From assembly GCA_002306945.1 (NCBI GenBank), contig DBTH01000266.1, forward strand, positions 1,375-15,440: a stretch of 14,066 nt of DNA, given 5' to 3'. Below, one piece after another: positions 7,467-14,066 of this stretch (its first letter is position 1; each line of letters starts with the position of its first letter). This DNA comes from Methylacidiphilaceae bacterium UBA1321 (lineage in GTDB: Bacteria; Verrucomicrobiota; Verrucomicrobiia; Methylacidiphilales; UBA1321). The position numbers and the translations under genes are program-made. The notes under the pieces were generated by a model. The model worked only from the letters and a program-made list of their open reading frames with translations. It did not search any database and was not told where the DNA came from.

Positions 7467-8609
7467 ATGTCGAGTGATCGTCCCAAGCACGTCCTTGCCT
7501 ATTTCACATGGTCAACCCCGGCATTGTGGCACGGGGTTCGCGCCTACGCCCAGGAGGCCGGATGGATGCTCGTTTCGCCCAATCACGTTCACGGCTCTCC
7601 GCAGAAATTATTCGAGCGTCGCTTCGACGGCGTCCTGCTCCTGGTGGCACCCTATGAAGTGTTCGACGCACGCATCAATTTCCCCGGCGTCAAAATCGTC
7701 AACATGCAAGACACCCAAAACCTGCCTTGTGACGGGAGTTGCACTGTCGACCACGAATTGATCGGCAAAATGGCCGCCGAATATTTGTACGACCTCGGCT
7801 ACCGGAACTTTCTCGGCCTTTGTCTGAATGTGGAAATCCACACGCTTCGACTACGGCTCAACGGCTTTCGTGACGCGTTGAAGACTCTCGATCAAAAGTA
7901 CAACGAACTGGTTTCCGAACTCTGGCTGCCCTCACCGGACGATCTGCTGACCGACGTCAAAAAAACCGTCGATCGAATCGGACTTCCCCTAGCCGTCTTT
8001 TCTCCCGACGACAACATGGCCGATCTTTTCATACAGGCCGCCGCCGAGTTGGGCTACCGCATCCCCGAAGACATCGCCGTCCTCGGCAGCAACAACGAAC
8101 GCAATCTCTGCGAAATGAGCCGCATACCGCTCTCCAGCGTCGACGTGAATTTCTCCCGCCTCGGCTACGAAGCCGCACGACTTCTCGATCAACTAATGCG
8201 CGACGATAAAACCATCTCCCCGTACATCAAAATCCCCCCGCTGATGGTGGAGAAACGGCGTTCAACAGAAAAAGTTCTCACACAGGATCCAATCGTGCGC
8301 GCCATCATGGAGTATATCCACGAACATTTCGCCGAGAAAATCACCGCCGACCATGTGATTCAGGATATTCACGCCTCACGCTCGGTCGCCTACGAACGCT
8401 TCCGCAAATCAATGGGCCGCTCCATCGGCAAGGAGATCGAACGCGTCCGCCTCGAACACGCCAAGTCCCTCTTGATCGAAACCAACTACAAGATCGACGC
8501 CGTTGCTCGCCTATGTGGTTACCTCAACACCTCCGCCTTTTGCCGCGCGTTCAAGGTGGCCATGGGACAGACTCCAACCGATTTCCGGATCGACATCCAA
8601 AAAAAATAG
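7467..8609 (+). CDS. XylR-type transcriptional regulator: sugar-binding domain plus AraC HTH
   Basis: The product is 380 residues, close to E. coli XylR in length and layout. Residues about 5-265 form a LacI/periplasmic-binding-like sensor domain, with RRFDGVLLL, the D-H after CTV in the middle, the FSPDDNMADLF segment and EDIAVLGSNNERNLCE, where LacI-like proteins have a GxDN-type motif. Residues about 275-374 are an AraC-type double helix-turn-helix, with the signature RVRLEHAKSLLIETNYKIDAVARLCGY followed by NTSAFCRAFKVAMGQTPTDFR. Such proteins activate sugar-use genes on binding a monosaccharide. Here the obvious targets are the divergent glycosidase and nucleoside-hydrolase/lyase-like genes just upstream. 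The sugar cannot be assigned. ATG 7467 starts directly before the sensor fold. The gene has its own plausible promoter and ends 233 bp before the Vcc genes. Confidence 0.85.
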   Translation: MSSDRPKHVLAYFTWSTPALWHGVRAYAQEAGWMLVSPNHVHGSPQKLFERRFDGVLLLVAPYEVFDARINFPGVKIVNMQDTQNLPCDGSCTVDHELIGKMAAEYLYDLGYRNFLGLCLNVEIHTLRLRLNGFRDALKTLDQKYNELVSELWLPSPDDLLTDVKKTVDRIGLPLAVFSPDDNMADLFIQAAAELGYRIPEDIAVLGSNNERNLCEMSRIPLSSVDVNFSRLGYEAARLLDQLMRDDKTISPYIKIPPLMVEKRRSTEKVLTQDPIVRAIMEYIHEHFAEKITADHVIQDIHASRSVAYERFRKSMGRSIGKEIERVRLEHAKSLLIETNYKIDAVARLCGYLNTSAFCRAFKVAMGQTPTDFRIDIQKK

Positions 8610-8842
8610 CTCCTTTCTACAAATCTCCGCCGCTATCACAACAACCCTCTCCATCGGCATCGGTTTACCGGCGTACCCGCAAGTCATTCACTCCTAATGC
8701 ATTGAATGGAGGGCACCCCCTCCACCGGATTTATCCGGACTCCGTGCACACTGTTCAGGTCGCATCGCAAAGCACCTTTCGTTGCGCAAGCACCACTTAG
8801 GCGGCAAATTATTACATCGGCAACGATACCGCAGCAACCTGC
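8610..8842. other. Intergenic region upstream of the Vcc cassette with several repeats
   Basis: I find no credible gene here; short frames spanning it are extensions of shadow frames of the neighbouring genes. The region contains a run of three adjacent inverted repeats (8685-8738) and a near-direct repeat CGCAAAGCACC (8766-8776) / CGCAAGCACC (8785-8794), the second overlapping the palindrome TTGCGCAA (8782-8789). It must hold the end of the regulator transcript and probably the Vcc promoter, but I could not pick a convincing -35/-10 pair. Confidence 0.5.
8685..8738. repeat. Three tandem inverted repeats
   Basis: CATTCA (8685-8690) pairs with TGAATG (8703-8708). TGGAGGG (8707-8713) pairs with CCCTCCA (8718-8724) around a 4-base loop. 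CCGGAT (8725-8730) pairs with ATCCGG (8733-8738). The first two overlap by two bases, so they may be alternative folds. The middle hairpin is the strongest. No T-run follows, so it does not look like a standard intrinsic terminator; it may be a leader structure or protein-binding site. Confidence 0.5.
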
Positions 8843-9538
8843 ATGGAGATTATGACCAGACGAAATATTCAACGAAAAGCTGTACGCGGATTTTCCCTGA
8901 TCGAAATCCTGGTCGTCGTAGTCATCATGGCGCTATTAATGGCGGCAAGTCTCCCCGCTCTTTCCAGTTTGACTGTGGGCGGGCAGATGAACCAAACGAT
9001 TTCCGAAGTCACCGGACTGCTGGAACAGGCGCGGCAATACGCCGTTTCCCACAACACCTACGTCTGGGTCGCCTTCAGTACCGAGAACACCGCCTCGGGA
9101 CAAAACCTCCTCGTCGCCGTGGTCTCTTCAAAGAACGGCATGTCCCTTTCCAGCATGGGCACTGCCGTGACAGTCCCCGGCACAACGCTCGACCTCATCA
9201 GTCCCCTGCGTTCCTACCGGCAGATCAAACTGTCCGACGCTGGTACTTTCACCTCGGCCCAAATCGCCAGTCTCGGTAGTCAACCAACAGTCACCGAATC
9301 CAACAGTCTCGAAAACACTTCGTTTTCCATCCAGACTCCCGGAAAAACATCTGCCACCACTTTCAGCATGGCCGTCCAATTTCAACCCAACGGCGAAGCC
9401 CGCAACAGCGACAGCCCCATCGATATCCTCGAATTCGCCATGCAGCCCCAGCGCAGCAACACGGCCGCCGATCCCAACAATATCGCCGTGGTCCGAATCA
9501 ACGGATTAACCGGGCAATCATCCGTTTACCGGCGGTGA
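8843..9538 (+). CDS. Verru_Chthon cassette protein D (prepilin-like, GspH-type)
   Basis: The product is 231 residues from ATG 8843. An alternative ATG at 8852 would use GGAG 8845-8848 but with only 3 bases of spacing. The N-terminus is a classic type IV prepilin leader: basic residues, then cleavage at G16 before FSLIE, with Glu at +5, then a hydrophobic helix EILVVVVIMALLMAASLPAL. The segment ISEVTGLLEQARQYAVSHNTYVWVAF matches the GspH/FimT pattern of paired helix and first strand. Position and motifs fit the D member of the four-gene Verru_Chthon cassette, whose function is unknown. After processing it should sit in the inner membrane and possibly join a pilus-like filament. It is the first gene of the cassette; the next gene starts 20 bp later. 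Confidence 0.8.
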   Translation: MEIMTRRNIQRKAVRGFSLIEILVVVVIMALLMAASLPALSSLTVGGQMNQTISEVTGLLEQARQYAVSHNTYVWVAFSTENTASGQNLLVAVVSSKNGMSLSSMGTAVTVPGTTLDLISPLRSYRQIKLSDAGTFTSAQIASLGSQPTVTESNSLENTSFSIQTPGKTSATTFSMAVQFQPNGEARNSDSPIDILEFAMQPQRSNTAADPNNIAVVRINGLTGQSSVYRR

Positions 9539-9558
9539 ACCGTCGCAGGTGAATATCT

Positions 9559-10035
9559 TTGCACACACACACAACACGGGCCTTCAGTCTGGTGGAAGTC
9601 GTCCTGGCACTGGGCATCTGCTCCTTTGCCCTGCTGGGAATCCTCGGCCTGTTCATGAGCGGCATCCAGTCCAGCAAGGAATCTGAAGAGGATATCCAGG
9701 CCGCCAACATGGCCTCCTTCCTGATCTCCAAACGCGCAGCGGCAACGACCAACAGTCTCGACAATTTCGCCATCCCCACCAGCGCCCTCACCAGCACCTT
9801 TACCAACGCCTACAATAACGGATCGACCCGGATCAATTACATCGACTCCAGCGGCCAACTCACCACCGTCGACCACGCCACCTACCGGATCACCTGTCTG
9901 GCAGGCACCAACCTGATGACCGGCCCTTACGCCTCCCAGATTTATCTCATGCTGAACTGGCCCGCACGCAGCAACCTGACCAACTCCGCCGCCATCGGAC
10001 GTTATGAAATCATCACCCAGATCCCCCTGCGCTGA
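9559..10035 (+). CDS. Verru_Chthon cassette protein B (prepilin-like, GspI/PilV-type)
   Basis: The product is 158 residues from a TTG start. The start is supported by AGGTGA (9547-9552) six bases upstream and by the leader placement; no in-frame ATG precedes the motif. The leader is only eight residues (MHTHTTRA) followed by FSLVEVVLALGICSFALLGILGLF, the GspI/PilV-like N-terminal helix with Glu at +5. The residue before the cleavage site is Ala, not the usual Gly. The rest is Ser/Thr/Asn-rich and looks like a small exported globular domain. It lies between cassette genes D and C and overlaps C by 32 bases, implying translational coupling. Confidence 0.8.
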   Translation: MHTHTTRAFSLVEVVLALGICSFALLGILGLFMSGIQSSKESEEDIQAANMASFLISKRAAATTNSLDNFAIPTSALTSTFTNAYNNGSTRINYIDSSGQLTTVDHATYRITCLAGTNLMTGPYASQIYLMLNWPARSNLTNSAAIGRYEIITQIPLR

Positions 10036-10810
10036 TTTCCGCCGGACACGACCGGGCTTCACCCTGATCGAACTCCTCACGGCCATCGCCGTGCTTTCCC
10101 TCCTTTTCGTCATGCTCGGACAAATGCTCGGCTTCATCAGCGGCACCTGGAAAAGCGGCCAACGGCGCGTCAACAATTTCACCAAGGCCCGCGTCATGCT
10201 CGACCTCCTGGCGCAGGATCTGCAAGGCGGCGTCTTCCGCTCCGACCTCGCCGCATTCCCCGACTCGCAGATTGCCTTCTACACGCAACGCCCCGCCGTC
10301 CCCGCCGACAACCAGCCCATCCGCAATATCTCCCTGGTTCAATACACCATCGACACCAACTCCTCTAACAGCACTCTCCAGCGCGGCGACTACGCGATCA
10401 AGTGGAGCGGCAGCGCCACCGACATCTCCTTCTCCAATTCCACATCCCTTCCCATACTTAACCAATTAACCGCACGCGACACCGCACCCGGTATCGTCGG
10501 ATTCAAAATCGTTTTCATCTCCAAAACCGGAACACAAAGCACCTCCTTCAGTCTCAGCAACACCCGGGCCTTCGGTATCACCCTCGCCGTCATCGACGAC
10601 CAGACCATCCAGAAACTGACCTCCGCCCAGATCAACTCGCTGCGCACCGCGCTCGCATCCGCCACCTCTTCCGGAAACAACAGCGTCAAGGCCGATTGGG
10701 AAAATTATCTCAACACCTCATTCAACTGGTCCGCTTATCCGCGCGACATGGCCAATTCCCTGAGAATCTTCGAACGCTACGTTTACCTCCCCATTTCCAC
10801 ATCCCTCTGA
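10004..10810 (+). CDS. Verru_Chthon cassette protein C (prepilin-like, GspJ/PilW-type)
   Basis: The product is 268 residues from ATG 10004, which lies inside the end of gene B. The leader is 18 residues (MKSSPRSPCADFRRTRPG) before FTLIELLTAIAVLSLLFVMLGQML; the Gly at -1 and Glu at +5 are the canonical prepilin-peptidase site. The following helix (SGQRRVNNFTKARVMLDLLAQDLQGGVFR) and the later FKIVFI strand match the GspJ-like pattern of a long helix with a beta-rich tail. It probably works with B, D and A as one unit, since all four are packed head to tail. There are 22 bp to gene A. Confidence 0.8.
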   Translation: MKSSPRSPCADFRRTRPGFTLIELLTAIAVLSLLFVMLGQMLGFISGTWKSGQRRVNNFTKARVMLDLLAQDLQGGVFRSDLAAFPDSQIAFYTQRPAVPADNQPIRNISLVQYTIDTNSSNSTLQRGDYAIKWSGSATDISFSNSTSLPILNQLTARDTAPGIVGFKIVFISKTGTQSTSFSLSNTRAFGITLAVIDDQTIQKLTSAQINSLRTALASATSSGNNSVKADWENYLNTSFNWSAYPRDMANSLRIFERYVYLPISTSL

Positions 10811-10832
10811 CTCCCTTTTTTTACTCACTGAT

Positions 10833-13800
10833 ATGCCCTCGCCCCACACCAGCCCGAGAGAGATACAAGGCGTCGCCCTGATTGCCACGCTGGCCCTCAT
10901 CGTCATCGCCTCGATCATGCTAGTGACATTCGTGACCATGATGCGGCTCGATCGTTCCGCCTCTTTCAGCTACAGCCAGTCCATCAAGGCCGAACAAATC
11001 GGACTGGGCGGACTGCAAGTGATCCTGAGCCAGCTTCAAAACGAAATGGCCAAGGACGCCCTCCCCGATACCGGTAACGGCGCTTACCCGCTCAAACCCG
11101 TCTATTCCAACGTCACCACGGTTAACATCCTCCCCCAACGCGTCGGCACCAACGCCGCCATGCCCTGTCTGGTCAAAATCAGCACCAACGCGCCTTTCTA
11201 CACCGGTTCACTTGGCCAAAGCCCCCTGAAGGCGACAACCATTCGCTCCACCGCCGCATCGCAAAATGGCCGCTCCATCAGTTCAACCCGCTGGAGTTCC
11301 ACCTACCTGGGAACATTCCCCAGCGATAACGCCGCCCCCTATTGGGTGATGACCATGCGCAGCGGTCCCGGCGATGTCTCCAGTCTGGGCTTCGGAACCA
11401 GCACCGCCAATTCACTGAACAATCCGGCATCGGACAACTCCAATTACGTCGTCGGACGTTTCGCCTACGCCATCTACGATGAGGGTGGACTCCTCGACAT
11501 CACCGTTGCCGGCTACCCCTCCAGTTTTTCCTCCGCCTCTCAAATACAAGTACTCAAAGGCACCCTCGCCGGAGCCGACCTGAACGGTGCTCTGAGCACC
11601 TTGGGAATCGATGCCGACGCCCTCGTCAAATGGCGCAACGCCGTTTCCGCCATCAGCACAGAAAGCTATTCCGCCTACGCGACCAATTACCTCTCGACCA
11701 ATTTCCTCGGAGCCGTCTATCCCGGCGACACCACATTCCTCAGCCGACAGGATCTCATCAAGGCAGCCAAAGGCGGCACCGCCGGGTTGAGCACGTCTGT
11801 CCTCACCAATCTCACCACCTTCACGCGCGAATCGCGCACGCCCGCCTGGACTCCCCGGACTCCAACCGGCAGCAGCATCGACTATGCCGCCCAGGCCAAT
11901 TCCACCTCATCGACCAACCGCTTCATCCCCCTGGTGCGCTCATCCCTCGCCAACGCCTCCCACTACGGAATCGCCGACAACGGCAGCACCTACTCCGATC
12001 CCATCGAAGCCGGAGACCCCATCGTCCGCCGCCGCTTCTCCCTCGCCAAACTCGCCTGGCTTACTTACAAAGGCCCGAGTGCCCTGCTATCTTCGTCCGA
12101 TCCCCTCTACAATTCCGGCGGCACGGAAGACAACATTCGGGTGTACTTCGGATTGAAATGGCAGTCTTCCGGCGAATCCGCCACCTCAGGCGCCAAGGTC
12201 TGGCAATACGTCGACCCCACCAGTTCGACCCCGCTCACCTCCATCGCCACACTCAACGACATCGCCAACGAACCGGTCAAACGTGAACCCAATTTCTTCG
12301 AACTCCTCCAGGCCGGAATTCTCTCCGGCTCCGTTGGTATTCCAAACGAAACAACCATCACCACCGCCAACTCCGCCGTTAACGGCCCCCAGCTTTCCTC
12401 CACTCTCCAAATCCTGCGCATCGGAGCTTCCATCATCGATCAATACGACGCCGATTCCTACCCGACCGTCATCGAATACACCCAGAGCGGCGCAACCTGG
12501 CAAGCCGTCGGCGTCGAGAGCCTGCCCTACCTCAACGTCTTCAAAACCCTCGAATGTCCCAGCCCCGATCTCGATCCCAATGCGGCAGTTTATCTCCTCT
12601 TCGGCCTCTGGAATCCCACCCGTGCCATCAACACAAACATCAGCCGTCCGCAGGTACGCCTTCACGTCCAGGGGAGTTTTAATCTTGGCGTCAAATGGGC
12701 CAAATATTACGCTACCGACACCGTCTACCCGACAGGTTATCCGGCCCCCTCCCAATGCACTTACACGCTCCTGAATAATTACAGTTACCCGGGCTATAAA
12801 CTTCAGTCGTTCAATACGACACTCATACTCTCGACCAATTCCTCCACCTCCGGCGCAAACGGCTTCTCCGAACCCGGCTTGATCACCCAGAATGATATAG
12901 CCACGCCGGTTAATAGCGGAAGTTTTGCTGGCATGACCTGGGCTCTCACGCCGAGCGGAGGTAACACCGGTGTCGCCAATGCCTATGTCGCCTTCCGCGC
13001 ACCCGATCTGCTGCGAGCGTCCTCGAAAGCCGTTTCCATTTCACCAAACGGAACAACAACCTCTATCACTGCGGGAAACGGTTACGACTCTAACGTACAG
13101 TTCGGCTTTTCCCAAAACGCTTCCGCTCCGTTCCAGTATTATCTCGAATACCAAAACTCCAGCGGCAACTGGATTCCCTACACCTACGCCACCGGAATCA
13201 ACGATAACGCCACATGGGCTGGAATCAGTTCAGGAGGAACCCTGTACGACTGTCTGCTCATCGCAGCTCCAACGAATGCAGACCTTCCCACCTTTTCCCA
13301 ACTCTCCGATACGTTCATTCAACATCCGATGTACATGACGAGCGATCCGCGTTCGATCCGATTCGGCAGTTGGCAATACCAACGAAATACAACCTCGTCC
13401 CTTTCCCTCACCGGACCGCTCTGGGATTCAAATGCCGCCACCAATTACCGAACAGCGGGTTATGGCGGGGGATTGCCCAGTTCGGGCGCGGCAAATCCAA
13501 TCGATGCCACGTCCTACCCGACCAGCCGCTTCGGCATCTACTATCATCCTGCAATGCTCTCTCGCAACAACACAGACAACGCTTCCAGCGCCGCCACAAA
13601 ACTCAATACCAGCTACGTGGACAAGGATAACATCCGGCGGCTCGCCGACAGCGGGCTCTTCTCCGGAGACCTCACTACAGGCAATCCCTTCCAGCGTGCC
13701 GCCGACCGCCCGATCATTCTCAACCGCCCCTTTCAGAGCGTGGCGGAACTCGGCTATGTCTTTCGCGACAATCCGTGGCGTTCGCTTGATCTCTTTTCCA

Positions 13801-14066
13801 ACACCAGCGCCGACTCGGCATTACTCGATCTCTTCTGTCTGCACGACACCCCCAAGGCATTCACCAGCGGCCGCATCAGCCTCAACAGCCCAAGCCCCCT
13901 CGCATTGAAAGCCGTTCTGAACAACACCATCGCCGACGCCGTCGGACTCACCACAATGAGCAATCCCATAGGCGTGGCGACTGATCTGGCCAAATTCACC
14001 GCCACGACACCGTTCGCCTCCAAAGCCGAATTCGTCACCCAATTCATCGGCTCGGCTTCGGCTATA
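10833..14066 (+). CDS. Verru_Chthon cassette protein A (partial at window end; GspK/PilX-like N-terminus)
   Basis: The frame is open from ATG 10833 to the window edge (1078 codons, no stop), so the C-terminus is missing. I read the frame codon by codon through the region. The N-terminus is MPSPHTSPREIQG followed by VALIATLALIVIASIMLV (from residue 14), a prepilin-like helix with Ala instead of Glu at +5, as in GspK/PilX. The large exported part is rich in Ser, Thr, Asn and Ala, with conserved-looking blocks GVESLPYLNV (about 560-569) and SVAELGYVFRDNPWRSLDLF (about 969-988), which I associate with cassette protein A. Such proteins are very long, so several hundred more residues may follow. 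By analogy with GspK it could cap a tip complex of the B, C and D proteins. No Shine-Dalgarno is visible before the ATG. Confidence 0.82.
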   Translation, partial: MPSPHTSPREIQGVALIATLALIVIASIMLVTFVTMMRLDRSASFSYSQSIKAEQIGLGGLQVILSQLQNEMAKDALPDTGNGAYPLKPVYSNVTTVNILPQRVGTNAAMPCLVKISTNAPFYTGSLGQSPLKATTIRSTAASQNGRSISSTRWSSTYLGTFPSDNAAPYWVMTMRSGPGDVSSLGFGTSTANSLNNPASDNSNYVVGRFAYAIYDEGGLLDITVAGYPSSFSSASQIQVLKGTLAGADLNGALSTLGIDADALVKWRNAVSAISTESYSAYATNYLSTNFLGAVYPGDTTFLSRQDLIKAAKGGTAGLSTSVLTNLTTFTRESRTPAWTPRTPTGSSIDYAAQANSTSSTNRFIPLVRSSLANASHYGIADNGSTYSDPIEAGDPIVRRRFSLAKLAWLTYKGPSALLSSSDPLYNSGGTEDNIRVYFGLKWQSSGESATSGAKVWQYVDPTSSTPLTSIATLNDIANEPVKREPNFFELLQAGILSGSVGIPNETTITTANSAVNGPQLSSTLQILRIGASIIDQYDADSYPTVIEYTQSGATWQAVGVESLPYLNVFKTLECPSPDLDPNAAVYLLFGLWNPTRAINTNISRPQVRLHVQGSFNLGVKWAKYYATDTVYPTGYPAPSQCTYTLLNNYSYPGYKLQSFNTTLILSTNSSTSGANGFSEPGLITQNDIATPVNSGSFAGMTWALTPSGGNTGVANAYVAFRAPDLLRASSKAVSISPNGTTTSITAGNGYDSNVQFGFSQNASAPFQYYLEYQNSSGNWIPYTYATGINDNATWAGISSGGTLYDCLLIAAPTNADLPTFSQLSDTFIQHPMYMTSDPRSIRFGSWQYQRNTTSSLSLTGPLWDSNAATNYRTAGYGGGLPSSGAANPIDATSYPTSRFGIYYHPAMLSRNNTDNASSAATKLNTSYVDKDNIRRLADSGLFSGDLTTGNPFQRAADRPIILNRPFQSVAELGYVFRDNPWRSLDLFSNTSADSALLDLFCLHDTPKAFTSGRISLNSPSPLALKAVLNNTIADAVGLTTMSNPIGVATDLAKFTATTPFASKAEFVTQFIGSASAI

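Noticed and set aside
8513..8800. Small gene after the regulator
   Set aside because: It begins inside the AraC domain in another frame, has no start signal and no recognisable features.
9561..9575. CA-dinucleotide run as a possible phase-variable repeat
   Set aside because: The run at the start of VccB is only about five units, too short to call a variable tract without population data.
11630..13908. Several plus-strand frames (11630-12286, 12283-12774, 12970-13338, 13214-13630, 13432-13908)
   Set aside because: All lie inside the continuous VccA frame that runs open from 10833 to the window end; their Pro/Ser/His/Arg-rich translations are typical of off-frame reading.

Overview
The window looks like a chromosomal piece of a Verrucomicrobiota bacterium. 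This is inferred from the four-gene 'Verru_Chthon cassette' (order D-B-C-A) at the right end, a protein set defined from Verrucomicrobium and Chthoniobacter. A XylR-type sugar regulator, a secreted clan GH-A glycosidase and weak or absent Shine-Dalgarno sequences also fit that phylum. I see no rRNA, tRNA, CRISPR array, transposase or integrase.

Layout. Positions 1-153 hold a large, nearly symmetric inverted-repeat element. Next comes a cell-wall enzyme gene (222-1642) encoding a membrane-anchored, proline-rich, peptidoglycan-binding, LysM-like L,D-transpeptidase. Its reading frame is broken by one base at a run of ten A residues (469-478). The break has the hallmarks of a programmed -1 frameshift: an A-AAA-AAC heptamer, an immediate UAG stop, an SD-like GGGGAG upstream and a stem-loop downstream.

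A carbohydrate-use block follows. A secreted clan GH-A glycoside hydrolase (4183-1703, minus strand) is divergent from a plus-strand pair: a nucleoside-hydrolase-fold protein with a modified Asp motif (4363-5259) and a large lyase-like toroid/beta-sandwich protein (5283-7382). A XylR/AraC-type regulator (7467-8609) comes next and is the natural candidate to control the block. The likely scheme is that the exported glycosidase trims a glycan outside the cytoplasm, the two non-secreted enzymes process imported products, and the regulator senses a sugar. The substrate cannot be read from the sequence.

After a 233-bp gap containing several inverted and direct repeats, the Vcc D, B, C and A genes run tightly packed (8843 to the window edge). 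Their N-termini match the four minor pseudopilin classes GspH, GspI, GspJ and GspK in the same order. VccA is cut by the window end; 1078 codons are visible and open.
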